Shown one piece after another: positions 51,830 to 61,275 of a stretch of DNA of 64,000 nucleotides (within the stretch, counting starts at the first letter, position 1; each line of letters begins with the position of its first letter). Below the pieces are notes generated by a model. The model made no database searches. It was not told the origin of the DNA and was given only the letters and a program-made list of their open reading frames with translations. Origin of the DNA: Porphyrobacter sp. (GTDB lineage Bacteria; Pseudomonadota; Alphaproteobacteria; Sphingomonadales; Sphingomonadaceae); NCBI GenBank assembly GCA_016125555.1, contig WGLN01000005.1, positions 1 to 64,000 on the forward strand, written 5' to 3'. The translations under genes and the position numbers were made by a program.

Positions 51830-54800
51830 TCAACCGGCGGCGAGCAGGCTCGCATTGCCGCCCGCGGCGGTGGTGTCGATGGTCATCACCCGCTCGGTGG
51901 CGAAGCGCGCGAGATAATGCGGCCCGCCCGCCTTGGGCCCGGTGCCCGACAGCCCCTCGCCGCCGAAGGGCTGGCTTTCCACCACCGCGCCGATCTGGTT
52001 GCGGTTGACGTAGAAATTGCCGACCCGCGCCCGCGCCTGCACGAAGCGCCGGGTGGCGGCGATGCGGCTGTGGAGGCCGAGCGTCAGCCCGAAGCCCGAA
52101 GCGTTGATGTCCTCGACCACCTGCCCGAGGTCGCGCGCCCTGAAGCGGGCGACGTGCAGCACCGGGCCGAAATGCTCGCGCTGGATGTCGCGGATCGAGC
52201 CGATCTCGACGATCGTCGGCGCGACGAAGCAGCCCTTCTCGATGCCCGGCGGCAGCGGCAGACGGGTGACCTTGCGGTCCGAGGCGAGGCAGCGCGCGAC
52301 ATGGCGCTCGAGCCGCGCCTGCGCGTCGGGGTCGATCACCGGGCCGACGTCGGTGGCGAGGTTCGCCGGGTCGCCCACGTTCAATGCCTCGAACCCGCCG
52401 CGGATCATCTCGAGCATCTCGTCGGCGATGTCGTCCTGCAGGTAGAGCACCCGCAAGGCCGAGCAGCGCTGCCCGGCGCTCTGGAAAGAGCTGGCGAGCA
52501 CGTCGCGCACCACCTGTTCGGGCAGGGCCGAGCTGTCGACGATCATCGCGTTCTGCCCGCCGGTCTCGGCGATCAGCGTCGCGATCGGGCCGTCGCGGCC
52601 GGCCAGCGTGCGATTGATTGCCTGCGCGGTCTCGGTCGATCCGGTGAAGGCGACGCCTGCGAGCAGCGGGTTGGCGGTGATCATCTGCCCGACCTGGCCT
52701 GCGCCGGGGATCAGCTGGAACGCCTCGGGCGGGATGCCCGCCTCGTGGCACAGCTTGACCGCCAGCGCGGCGATCAGCGGGGTCTGTTCGGCGGGCTTGG
52801 CGATGACCGCATTGCCCGCGGCAAGCGCGGCCGCCGCCATCCCGGTGAAGATCGCCAGCGGGAAGTTCCACGGGCTGATGGTGGCGAACACGCCGCGACC
52901 GTGGAGCGAGAGCGTGTTCTCCTCGCCGGTCGGGCCGGGCAGGATGGTGGGGGCGCCGAACTGGCTCCGGGCGCCAGCTGCATAGTAGCGCAGGAAGTCG
53001 ACCGCCTCGCGCAGTTCGAGCACCGCATCGAGCAGGGTCTTGCCCGCCTCGCGCTGGCACAGCGACAGGAAATCGTCGCTGTGCGCCTCGAACAGGTCGG
53101 CGGCTTCCTCGAGCAGCAGGGCGCGCTTCTCGCCGCCCAGCGCATCCCAGCCGGGCTGGATCTTCGCAGCGCGCGCGAAGGCGGCGTCGACCTCCTCCTG
53201 CGTCGCGTCGCGCCGGGTGCCGACCACGGCGGACAGATCGTGCGGCTTGGTGATCGGCGCGATCTCGCCCGGGGTTTCGCCGGGGAAGGTCGGCTCGGCG
53301 CGCCAGTGGACATATTCGAGGTTCGCCAGCCGCTCCATCAGCGGCTCGCGCACCGTGGGATCGGAAAGGTCGATCCCGGCACTGTTCCTGCGCTTCCCGA
53401 AGATGTCCCCCGGCAGCGGGATCGCCGGGTTGCGGCGCGGGGTGAGCGCGGCGAGTTCCGCCACCGGATCCCCGACCAGCTCCTCGGCGGGCACGTCGGC
53501 ATCGCCCATCCGGTTGACGAAGCTGGTATTGGCCCCGTTTTCGAGCAGGCGGCGCACGAGGTAGGCGAGCAGCTCCTTGTGCCCGCCGACCGGCGCGTAG
53601 ATGCGCACCGGGGTCTTGCGGTTGCCCTCGATCGCGTGGAGCGCGTCGTAGACTTCCTCGCCCATGCCGTGGAGGCGCTGAAATTCGAACGACTTCCCGG
53701 CGCCGAGTTCCTTGATCGCGGCAATGGTATAGGCGTTGTGCGTGGCGAAGGCCGGGCGGATCACGTCGGCGTGCTCGAACAGCCGCGCCGCGCAGGCGAG
53801 ATAGCTGACATCGGTCGCGACCTTGCGGGTGAACACCGGGTAGTCATCATAGCCACCCACCTGCGAAAGCTTGATCTCGCTGTCCCAATAGGCGCCCTTG
53901 ACCAGCCGCACGAAAAGCTTGCGCGAATGGCGGCGGGCGAGTTTCGCGGCCCAGTCGCACAGCGGCACCCCGCGCTTCTGGTAGGCCTGGACGGCCAGCC
54001 CGAAGCCCTCCCAGCGGCTGCCGTCCGGACGGCGGAACAGCTCGTCGTCGGCGACCAGTTCCTCGATGATGTCGAGGCTGAGTTCGAGCCGCTCGGCTTC
54101 CTCGGCGTCGATGGTGAAGTGGATGTCGGCATCACGCGCCTTCATCGCCAGCGCCTTGACCACCGGCACCATCTCGGCGCGGGCCTGGGCGGCGTGGAAG
54201 AAGTTGTATTTCGGGTGCAGCGCCGAGAGCTTCACGGAAATGCCGGGCGAGCCCGTCACCCCCGCCCCCGCTTCGCGCGCCAGGCGGTCGAGCGCGCCCT
54301 CGTAGGCGCGGCGGTATTTCTCGGCATCGGCGAAGGTCATCGCCGCCTCGCCCAGCATGTCGAAGCTGTGGGTGATGCCCCGCGCGCGTTCGGGCGCGGC
54401 GCGTTTCAGCGCCTCCTCGATGGTGCGGCCGAACACGAACTGCCCGCCCAGGATCTTCATCGCCTGTGCGGTGGCGGTGCGGATCACCGGCTCGCCCAGC
54501 CGGTTCATCGCCCGCTTGAAGGCGCTGCTCAGCCCCTTCTGGTGCGCCTCGGGCTGTTCGAGCACCTCGCCGGTCAGCATCAGCGAGAAGGTCGCGGCGT
54601 TGACGAAGGTCGAGGAGCTTTCGCCGAGATGCTCGCCCCATTCGACGGTGCCGATCTTGTCGCGGATCAGCGCATCGGCTGTGCGCGCGTCGGGCACGCG
54701 CAGCAGCGCCTCGGCGAGGCACATCAGCGCGATGCCCTCCTCGGTGTCGAGGCCGTATTGCTGGAGGAAGGCGTCGATCCCGCTCGCCTTTTCCTCGCGC

Positions 54801-54976
54801 GCGCCCTCGATCAGGCGGATCGCCAAGGCCGCGGCGCTGTCGTGCACGCGCACCGCCGGAGCCGCCTGCTCCAGCCGTGCGGCGATGCAGGCCTCCTCCT
54901 CCTCGCGATAGGCGCGGCGCAGATCGGTGCGATCGACGATGGCGTGAGCGGGGGAGGAAGCGGCGGCATCTGCCAT
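51830..54976 (-). CDS. putA: Bifunctional proline dehydrogenase / glutamate-semialdehyde dehydrogenase
   Basis: A 1048-residue enzyme oxidising proline to glutamate. Residues about 90-480 are the FAD-linked proline dehydrogenase (SVKLSALHPKYNF, VRLVKGAYWDSEIK). Residues about 520-1040 are the aldehyde dehydrogenase (SPWNFPLAIF, TGSTETAQAIN, ETGGQNAMI, SAGQRCSALRVLYL with the catalytic Cys). It lacks the N-terminal DNA-binding domain, so it should not repress its own gene. AGGTGA fits the ATG at 54976. Confidence 0.93.
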   Translation of the reverse strand: MADAAASSPAHAIVDRTDLRRAYREEEEACIAARLEQAAPAVRVHDSAAALAIRLIEGAREEKASGIDAFLQQYGLDTEEGIALMCLAEALLRVPDARTADALIRDKIGTVEWGEHLGESSSTFVNAATFSLMLTGEVLEQPEAHQKGLSSAFKRAMNRLGEPVIRTATAQAMKILGGQFVFGRTIEEALKRAAPERARGITHSFDMLGEAAMTFADAEKYRRAYEGALDRLAREAGAGVTGSPGISVKLSALHPKYNFFHAAQARAEMVPVVKALAMKARDADIHFTIDAEEAERLELSLDIIEELVADDELFRRPDGSRWEGFGLAVQAYQKRGVPLCDWAAKLARRHSRKLFVRLVKGAYWDSEIKLSQVGGYDDYPVFTRKVATDVSYLACAARLFEHADVIRPAFATHNAYTIAAIKELGAGKSFEFQRLHGMGEEVYDALHAIEGNRKTPVRIYAPVGGHKELLAYLVRRLLENGANTSFVNRMGDADVPAEELVGDPVAELAALTPRRNPAIPLPGDIFGKRRNSAGIDLSDPTVREPLMERLANLEYVHWRAEPTFPGETPGEIAPITKPHDLSAVVGTRRDATQEEVDAAFARAAKIQPGWDALGGEKRALLLEEAADLFEAHSDDFLSLCQREAGKTLLDAVLELREAVDFLRYYAAGARSQFGAPTILPGPTGEENTLSLHGRGVFATISPWNFPLAIFTGMAAAALAAGNAVIAKPAEQTPLIAALAVKLCHEAGIPPEAFQLIPGAGQVGQMITANPLLAGVAFTGSTETAQAINRTLAGRDGPIATLIAETGGQNAMIVDSSALPEQVVRDVLASSFQSAGQRCSALRVLYLQDDIADEMLEMIRGGFEALNVGDPANLATDVGPVIDPDAQARLERHVARCLASDRKVTRLPLPPGIEKGCFVAPTIVEIGSIRDIQREHFGPVLHVARFRARDLGQVVEDINASGFGLTLGLHSRIAATRRFVQARARVGNFYVNRNQIGAVVESQPFGGEGLSGTGPKAGGPHYLARFATERVMTIDTTAAGGNASLLAAG

Positions 54977-55121
54977 ATATGTATTCACCTGCGAGTCGGG
55001 GAGGAAATCCGGCCCTTGGACGCGTGGCGGGCGCGCTTCAAGTTCAGTCTTTGCAACAGCCGTGCCTTGATCGCGCTGCGGCGGATCGTTAGCCTGCCGA
55101 CTTTGCGACGGGGGCCCGGTG

Positions 55122-55409
55122 ATGCGGATGTTCTGCTTTCATTGCCGCGACGGCGAGGACGGCGGCCGCCTGCGCGCGGTGCACCGCCCGGCCCATCTCG
55201 AATTCATCCACGCCAATGCCGAGTATTTCGTGATCGTCGGGCCGCTGAAACGCGCCGACGGGCTGATCATCGGCTCGCTGCTGATCGTCAAGGCCGAGGA
55301 CGAGGCCGCCGCCCGCGCGATCCTGGCCGACGATCCCTATCTCACCGGCGGCGTGTGGCAGGCGATCCGGCTCGACGAGTTCACGCCGCTCTTGGGCGAC
55401 TGGGCCTAG
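55122..55409 (+). CDS. YciI-like protein
   Basis: A 95-residue dimeric alpha/beta-barrel-type protein (MFCFHCRDGEDGG, HRPAHLEFIHAN, GSLLIVKAEDEAAARAILADDPY). YciI-family proteins have a His-Asp pair that may act as acid-base residues, and no substrate is known. The start is ambiguous between GTG 55119, ATG 55122 and ATG 55128. The stop overlaps the LuxR-type gene. Confidence 0.85.
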   Translation: MRMFCFHCRDGEDGGRLRAVHRPAHLEFIHANAEYFVIVGPLKRADGLIIGSLLIVKAEDEAAARAILADDPYLTGGVWQAIRLDEFTPLLGDWA

Positions 55410-55903
55410 GCCGCGGGCAGCCCGATCAATTCCTCGAGGAACAGCGCGATCAGGCCCGACTGCGAATCGATCCCGGCCTTGGCATAGACCCGCGCGAGCT
55501 GGGCGCGCACCGTCCCCGCCGCCGACCCGCGCAGCCGCGCGATCTCGGCGATGTCGCAGCCCTTAAGCGCGAACAGCGCGACGTCCGCCTCGGCGGCGGT
55601 CAGCTGCCATTCGGCAAACCGCAGCCGGATCAGTTCGGCGAGCGCGCCCTGCGCGACCGCGACCGCCGCGGCATCGCGCCGCGCATCGGCGATCAACCCG
55701 CGCACCCTGAGCGCGCCGAGCACCACCGCGACCAGCAGCGCGAGCGCCGCCATCGCCTCGACCGCGAGATGCAGGCCGAACCCGTCGACCAGCACGTCGC
55801 CCACCAGGTCGGCGAGGAAGAAGGCGCAGGCCAGCGCCTGCAAGGCGACGAGGATGCTGATCCCCGCCGCCTTGCGTTCGCGCGTGCGTGCCCGGTCTGT
55901 CAT
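55406..55903 (-). CDS. Membrane-bound LuxR-type HTH regulator
   Basis: A 165-residue protein with two membrane helices (about 14-34 and 47-69) and a cytosolic C-terminal LuxR/GerE-like helix-turn-helix (LTAAEADVALFALKGCDIAEIA, GTVRAQLARVYAKAGI). It would tie an envelope signal to DNA binding. It is adjacent to the cytochrome b561 gene and possibly regulates it. Confidence 0.8.
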   Translation of the reverse strand: MTDRARTRERKAAGISILVALQALACAFFLADLVGDVLVDGFGLHLAVEAMAALALLVAVVLGALRVRGLIADARRDAAAVAVAQGALAELIRLRFAEWQLTAAEADVALFALKGCDIAEIARLRGSAAGTVRAQLARVYAKAGIDSQSGLIALFLEELIGLPAA

Positions 55904-55912
55904 CGCGCCTGA

Positions 55913-56545
55913 CTATCGCCCGATCGGCGCCATCGCCACAAGAACCTGCCGGCCGTTGCGGCGGGTCTCGAAGATCACGCCGGCGAGGTGGAGCAGGATC
56001 AGCAGGTAGAGCAGGTTGGCGGCGGTCTCGTGGATTTCGCCGAGGGGGCCTTCCTCGCCCTCCTCGCCCTCCTCGCCGTCCTCGCGCTCCCCGCCGTCCT
56101 CGCCGCGTTCCCCGGCGTGACCCGGCGCCACCGCGACATGGCGGCCTTCCCCGCGCTCCGCGCCGTCCCAGGGCGGCGGCCCGGCCATGGCGATCCCGGT
56201 GGCGATGATCGTCAGCAGCGTGCCCCAGATGGCATAGACCATCAGCGCGCCGAGCGGGTTGTGCGAGGCGTGGGCGGTCCGCTTGCCCGCGCGGATTTCG
56301 CGCAGGTGCCCGAGCGCCTTGCGCGGGCTGGGCCAGAAGGCGGAAAAGCGCGCCTCGGGTGGGCCAACCAGCCCCCACAACAGGCGCAGGGCAAGGATCG
56401 CGGCGAGCGCATAGCCGACCCAGATGTGCGGTCCCGAGCCCTCCTCGGTGATGACGGCATTGGCGAGGACGGCAATGGCGACCGACCAGTGGGTGATCCT
56501 CACGATCGGGTCCCAGCGGCGGCGATTGGCGGTTGTTGCGGTCAT
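55913..56545 (-). CDS. Cytochrome b561-type di-haem membrane protein
   Basis: A 210-residue protein with four helices: start RITHWSVAIAVLANAVI with a haem His, HNPLGALMVYAIWGTLL, and a last pair IHETAANLLYLLILLHLAGV with haem-ligand His residues. Between helices three and four lies an unusual acidic stretch of Glu/Gly repeats (EREDGEEGEEGEEG). It should move electrons in the inner membrane; the partner is not shown. Confidence 0.82.
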   Translation of the reverse strand: MTATTANRRRWDPIVRITHWSVAIAVLANAVITEEGSGPHIWVGYALAAILALRLLWGLVGPPEARFSAFWPSPRKALGHLREIRAGKRTAHASHNPLGALMVYAIWGTLLTIIATGIAMAGPPPWDGAERGEGRHVAVAPGHAGERGEDGGEREDGEEGEEGEEGPLGEIHETAANLLYLLILLHLAGVIFETRRNGRQVLVAMAPIGR

Positions 56546-56681
56546 GGCAGATCCTTTGCGAAAAGGTGCCAGCGGCCACCGCGAGGACGAAAGGGGGGGA
56601 GGTCACGCGGCCGCCGCTGGCGCTCGGCACATGACAGCGCCGCCTTCGCCGGGCGATTGGCGTTCCGCTTATCCGGGCTCC

Positions 56682-56699
56682 CGTAAGCGCCCGCTTACG
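56682..56699. repeat. Perfect inverted repeat CGTAAGCG-CC-CGCTTACG
   Basis: An 18-bp hairpin between the mtnP end and the cytochrome b561 start. There is no T-run, so it could be an operator or weak terminator. Confidence 0.4.
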
Positions 56700-56705
56700 T
56701 CGCGA

Positions 56706-57572
56706 TCAGCCGAACAGCCGCCCGGCGACCGCGTCGAGCCTGGCCATCAGTTCGGGATCATGCTCGTCGGGGCTGGTGATCACCGCGTCGTCGAGCGCGG
56801 TGTCGATGGGGGAGGCCGCGCGCTTCTTGGGCAGCCCCTCGATGAAGTTCCTGACCATCGCCCGGGCCAGCGCGCCATTGGCCTGCATCTGCTCGATCAC
56901 CTCGGCGACGTCGACCGCCTCGCCCTCGCGCCAGCAGTCATAATCGGTGACCATGCCGACCAGCGCATAGGGCAGCTCCGCCTCGCGCGCGAGCTTGGCC
57001 TCGGGCATCGCGGTCATCCCGATCACGTCCGCGCCCCACTGGCGGTACATCCGGCTTTCGGCGCGGGTCGAGAATTGCGGGCCTTCCATCGCCAGATAGG
57101 TCGCGCCGACCGCGACCTTGCCCTTGGCCTTGGCGATCGCCTTGGCGGCCATGTCGGACAGGCGCGGGCAGACCGGGTCGGCCATCGAGACATGCGTCAC
57201 GAAGCCGCTGGTGAAGAAGGTGCTGGGCCGCGCCACGGTGCGGTCGATGAACTGCTCCACCACCGCGAAGCGCCCCGGTTCGAGCTCCTCGCGCAAGCTG
57301 CCCACCGCCGAGATCGCGAGGATATCGGTGCACCCGGCGCGCTTCAACGCATCGATGTTGGCGCGCGCATTGAGCTCGCTGGGGCTCACCGGGTGGCCGC
57401 GCCCGTGGCGGGGCAGGAAGCGCACCTTCACGCCCGCCAGCGTCCCGCACAGGATCGCGTCGGACGGATCGCCCCAGGGTGTCTCGATCGCGATCCATTG
57501 CGCATCCTCGATGCCGTCGATGGCATAGAGGCCCGATCCGCCGATGATCCCGATGCACCATTCGCTGGCCAT
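56706..57572 (-). CDS. mtnP: S-methyl-5'-thioadenosine phosphorylase
   Basis: A 288-residue PNP-family enzyme that splits methylthioadenosine to adenine and methylthioribose-1-phosphate (methionine salvage). Motifs are IIGGSGLYAIDG, RHGRGHPVSPSELNARANI, AISAVGSLREEL, and TYLAMEGPQFSTRAESRMYR with the DVIGMT that follows. No salvage partner genes are nearby. Confidence 0.93.
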   Translation of the reverse strand: MASEWCIGIIGGSGLYAIDGIEDAQWIAIETPWGDPSDAILCGTLAGVKVRFLPRHGRGHPVSPSELNARANIDALKRAGCTDILAISAVGSLREELEPGRFAVVEQFIDRTVARPSTFFTSGFVTHVSMADPVCPRLSDMAAKAIAKAKGKVAVGATYLAMEGPQFSTRAESRMYRQWGADVIGMTAMPEAKLAREAELPYALVGMVTDYDCWREGEAVDVAEVIEQMQANGALARAMVRNFIEGLPKKRAASPIDTALDDAVITSPDEHDPELMARLDAVAGRLFG

Positions 57573-57606
57573 GCGCCTCGTTTCCTTGTCCCGTGGGATG
57601 AGCGGA

Positions 57607-58311
57607 TTAGGTCAGGTCGAAGCGGGTCGGCAAGGCCTTGCGCACGATTGTTTCCGCAGCCGCATAGGGTCGGGCGATGGCGGGCAGGTCCTGCATCGCG
57701 GCGAAATGCGCCGCCAGAGCAGGCCACTTGTCCAGCGGCGTCTCCGCCACCAGCGAAACCTGCATCAGCACACAGGCCACCGTGATGTCGGCGATGGAGA
57801 GCGCGTCGCCGGCAAAGAACGCGCGTCCCGCCAGCCGCGCCTCGAGCACGTCGAACACCGGCGGCAGCTGGGTCGCCCAGGTCTCGCGCGCCTTGTCGAG
57901 TCCCGGCTCCTCGCCCTTGGAGATCGCGAAGAAGATCGGGCGGAAGATGCCGAGCCCCCCCGCCATGGCGAGCGCGGTATCGGCATATTCCTCGATGAAC
58001 AGCGCCTCGCCGAGCGCCATCGGGTCTTGGGGATAGAGCGCGGGCGCGGGGTGCTTGCGCTCGATCATCGCGCAGATCGCCGAGGAATCCGCGATCGTCC
58101 CGGCGACCCCCTCTTCAGCCACCGAGCGGTCGCGCAGCACCGGGATGCGCTTCATCGGCGAGATCTCCCGGAACCACGCGGGCGGATCGAAGACGTTCAC
58201 CGCCTCCACATCGTAAGGCACGTGCTTGGTGAGGCACACCCCGGCAACCTTGCGCAGGAAGGGCGACAGCGGGCTGCCGTAGATCACGAGATCGGGGCGG
58301 GGGTCGGTCAT
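57607..58311 (-). CDS. Glutathione S-transferase family protein
   Basis: A 234-residue protein with a thioredoxin-like N-terminal domain (YGSPLSPFLRKVAGV, then IPVLRD and IADSSAIC for glutathione binding) and an all-helical C-terminal domain (FFAGDALSIADITVAC). GGAGAGACCCCC supports the ATG at 58311. The substrate is unknown. Confidence 0.88.
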   Translation of the reverse strand: MTDPRPDLVIYGSPLSPFLRKVAGVCLTKHVPYDVEAVNVFDPPAWFREISPMKRIPVLRDRSVAEEGVAGTIADSSAICAMIERKHPAPALYPQDPMALGEALFIEEYADTALAMAGGLGIFRPIFFAISKGEEPGLDKARETWATQLPPVFDVLEARLAGRAFFAGDALSIADITVACVLMQVSLVAETPLDKWPALAAHFAAMQDLPAIARPYAAAETIVRKALPTRFDLT

Positions 58312-58497
58312 GAGGGGGTCTCTCCTGGGCAATGAGCGGCCTCCATAGGCGCCTGGCGGGATAGCGCAATCGTCAGGCGACCGGCGCGGCGTGCGCGGCT
58401 AGGTTTCGTGCCACGCGGGCGATTGCGTTTTGCGATGCAACGCGCCAACCTGCAGGGGAGAGAGACGACTCCCCCTTCGACGAGAGAGGAACACCCG

Positions 58498-59925
58498 ATG
58501 GTCACCCAGTACAAGAACCTCATCAACGGCGAGATGGTCGCCACCGACCGCTGGCTCGACGTGGTCAACCCCGCCACCGAGCAGGTGATCGGGCAGGTCC
58601 CGGCCTGCGGGCAGGACGAGCTCGACAAGGCGGTCGCCGCCGCGCGGCAGGCGTTCAAGACCTGGAAGAACACCCCCATCGAGGAACGCCGCGCCGCGAT
58701 CATGGCGATCTCGGGCGCGATCAAGGCCAATGCCGAGGAGCTCTACCGCCTGCTCACCAGCGAACAGGGCAAGCCGCACGATCAGGCCAAGGGCGAAATC
58801 TACGGCGCGGCGGCGATGAGCGCGGCGCAGTCCACGCTCAGCCTCGACGACGAGATCAACGAGGACAGCGACAGCCGCCTGTCGCGCACCCGCCGCGTGC
58901 CGGTGGGCGTTGTCGGCGGGATCGTGCCGTGGAACTTCCCGGTGATGATGGCGATCCAGAAGATCGTGCCCGCGATGCTTTCGGGCTGCACGATCATCCT
59001 CAAGCCCTCGCCCTTCACCCCGCTCACCACGCTGCGCATCGCCGAGCTGATCGCCGACAAGGTGCCGCCGGGCGTGGTCAACATCATCACCGGCGAGGAC
59101 GACCTGGGGCCGATGATCACCCAGCACCCCGACATCGACAAGATCACCTTCACCGGATCGACCGCGACGGGCAAGAAGATCATGGAGGGCGCGAGCGCCG
59201 ACTTGAAGCGCATCACGCTGGAACTCGGCGGCAACGACGCCTCGATCGTGCTGCCCGATGCCGATCCCAAGAAGGTCGCCGAGCAGCTGTTCTGGTCGAG
59301 CTTCTCCAACGCCGGGCAGATCTGCGTTGCCGCCAAGCGCGTCTATATCCACGAGGACATCTATGACGAGCTTTCCGCCGCGATCGTCGAATATGCCAAG
59401 ACCGTGAAGGTCGGCGACGGCAGCCAGCAGGGCACCGGCGTCGGCCCGATCCAGAACAAGAAGCAGTATGACCGCGTGCTCGAGCTGATCGAGGATGCCA
59501 AGGCCAACGGCTACAAGTTCCTGCTGGGCGGCAACGTGGACCCCTCGGGCACGGGCTATTTCGTGCCGCTGACCATCCTCGACAACCCGCCCGAGGACGC
59601 GCGCATCGTGGCCGAGGAACAGTTCGGACCCGTGATGCCGCTGATGAAGTTCTCCTCCGAAGAGGAAGTCATCGCGCGCGCCAACAACTCGGAATACGGC
59701 CTCGCCGGCGCGGTGTGGACCGGCAATCCGGACAAGGGCGTCGAGATCGCCGAGCAGCTTGAAACCGGCACGGTGTGGATCAACGAATATCTCCACCTGT
59801 CCCCGTTTGCGCCGTTCGGCGGGCACAAGCAGTCGGGCTTCGGCGCCGAATACGGCAAGGAGGGCCTCAAGGAGTTCACCTATGCGCAGGTGATCACCGT
59901 GAAGAAGGACAACGTTCCCGCCTGA
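58498..59925 (+). CDS. NAD(P)-dependent aldehyde dehydrogenase (succinate-semialdehyde-like)
   Basis: A 475-residue aldehyde dehydrogenase with VPWNFPVMM, the cofactor loop FTGSTATGKKI, Glu242 (LELGGND) and nucleophile Cys276 (NAGQICVAAK). It belongs to the branch around succinate-semialdehyde or coniferyl aldehyde dehydrogenases, but the substrate cannot be fixed. GAGAGAGGAAC precedes the ATG. Confidence 0.9.
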   Translation: MVTQYKNLINGEMVATDRWLDVVNPATEQVIGQVPACGQDELDKAVAAARQAFKTWKNTPIEERRAAIMAISGAIKANAEELYRLLTSEQGKPHDQAKGEIYGAAAMSAAQSTLSLDDEINEDSDSRLSRTRRVPVGVVGGIVPWNFPVMMAIQKIVPAMLSGCTIILKPSPFTPLTTLRIAELIADKVPPGVVNIITGEDDLGPMITQHPDIDKITFTGSTATGKKIMEGASADLKRITLELGGNDASIVLPDADPKKVAEQLFWSSFSNAGQICVAAKRVYIHEDIYDELSAAIVEYAKTVKVGDGSQQGTGVGPIQNKKQYDRVLELIEDAKANGYKFLLGGNVDPSGTGYFVPLTILDNPPEDARIVAEEQFGPVMPLMKFSSEEEVIARANNSEYGLAGAVWTGNPDKGVEIAEQLETGTVWINEYLHLSPFAPFGGHKQSGFGAEYGKEGLKEFTYAQVITVKKDNVPA

Positions 59926-59928
59926 TCC

Positions 59929-61275
59929 GTGGGGTTGACGCCTGAAGAGCTGAGCGCCGGGCTGGCGCGGGTGTGCGCCCGCGTCGGTCTCGGCGCCTTG
60001 TCGTTGCAGCCGCAGCGCCTGACGGGCGGGGCAGTGATGGAGAGCTGGCGCTTTTCCGCTGGCGGCTCCGGTTACGTGCTGCGCCGTGCGCCGAGCCTCG
60101 CCTTCATGGAGGGGCGGCCTTATGGGCATTCTACCGAAGCCGCGCTGATCGAGGCGGCCCGCGCCAAGGGCGTGACCGCGCCGGAAGTGGTGGCGGTGCT
60201 GGAGGAGGCGGACGGGCTCGGCTCCGGCTTCGTGATGCGCGCGCTGCCCGGGACGGCGGACCCCAAGGTGATCCTCGGCTGCGATGATCCCGACGGGTTG
60301 TTGAAGCAAGCGGCGCGTGACCTCGCCCGCATCCACCGCTTGCGGCAGGGCGACGTGCCCGCAGGCGTGCCGGTGATGGACTACCGCGCGGCCATCGCCG
60401 ACCTCAAGGCACAGTTCATGGAAGCGGGCGGCGATCGCCCAATCATCGCGCTCGGGCTGAAGTGGCTGGAGGACAATTGCCCGCCCGAGGCCGAGCCCGT
60501 GCTCAACCATGGCGATTACCGCATGGGCAATCTGCTGGTCGAAGGCTCGCACCTGACCGGCGTGCTCGACTGGGAAATCGCCCATTTCGGCGATCGCCAC
60601 GAGGACCTCGCCTTCGGCTGCATGGCCGTGTGGCGCTTCGCCCGCTATGACCGCCCGGCGTTGGGGCTGGGGAGCATCGCGGACTATATCGCCGCCTACG
60701 AGGCCGAAGCAGGGGTCAGCATCGACCCCGCGCGTTTCCGCTTCTGGACGATCTACCGCACCGTTTGGTGGGCGCTCGGGTGCCTCAAGATGGCCGCCCA
60801 ATGGCGATCGGGCGCGGACCGGATGCTCGAACGCGTGGTGATCTCGCGCCGGACGAGCGAGCAGGAACTCGATCTGCTGCTGCTGCTGGAGGAGGATGCG
60901 CCGGAGGCGGAGCGGGCGCGGCCGCTTGATCCGCTGTTCAAGCCACGACCTGAGTCTGGCGAAGCGACAAGCGCCGAGATTGCCGAAGCCATTTCCGAAT
61001 GGCTCGCGACTCTGAAAGATCAGATGCACGGCCATGATCGGTTCCAGCTTGCAGTTGCGCGCAATGCCCTAGGCATCATCGCCCGCGATGACGCCATCGT
61101 TCCCACATTTCTCGATCGTGAGATCGCACAGGATCTTTTGGGCGGCAGCACCGACCTGACCGAACTCGGTTTGCTGGCGGAACTGAGATTTGACGCACTC
61201 GAAAAATGCGCCGTTGATTCCCCCAAATACCCCGCGCTGACCCATGCGCGCAAAAAGTGGACCGGAGAGAACTGA
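59929..61275 (+). CDS. APH-family kinase fused to DUF6285 domain
   Basis: A 448-residue protein. The first 335 residues are a phosphotransferase of the aminoglycoside/choline kinase fold (LNHGDYRMGNLLV catalytic loop, GVLDWEIAHFGD metal site). The last 100 match DUF6285, usually a separate small protein. Kinases of this type next to acyl-CoA dehydrogenases (ACAD10-like) may phosphorylate hydroxyacyl groups. The GTG start is inferred, and the stop overlaps the dehydrogenase ATG. Confidence 0.82.
   Translation: MGLTPEELSAGLARVCARVGLGALSLQPQRLTGGAVMESWRFSAGGSGYVLRRAPSLAFMEGRPYGHSTEAALIEAARAKGVTAPEVVAVLEEADGLGSGFVMRALPGTADPKVILGCDDPDGLLKQAARDLARIHRLRQGDVPAGVPVMDYRAAIADLKAQFMEAGGDRPIIALGLKWLEDNCPPEAEPVLNHGDYRMGNLLVEGSHLTGVLDWEIAHFGDRHEDLAFGCMAVWRFARYDRPALGLGSIADYIAAYEAEAGVSIDPARFRFWTIYRTVWWALGCLKMAAQWRSGADRMLERVVISRRTSEQELDLLLLLEEDAPEAERARPLDPLFKPRPESGEATSAEIAEAISEWLATLKDQMHGHDRFQLAVARNALGIIARDDAIVPTFLDREIAQDLLGGSTDLTELGLLAELRFDALEKCAVDSPKYPALTHARKKWTGEN

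Noticed and set aside
51917-55912. 1331-codon open frame on the plus strand
   Set aside because: It runs antisense to putA and its neighbours. Its Arg/Leu/Asp-heavy translation has no domain, while putA on the other strand has complete motifs. A GC-rich shadow.
58399-61035. 878-codon open frame on the minus strand
   Set aside because: Antisense to the aldehyde dehydrogenase and kinase genes, both of which have intact catalytic motifs. The translation is a low-complexity shadow.
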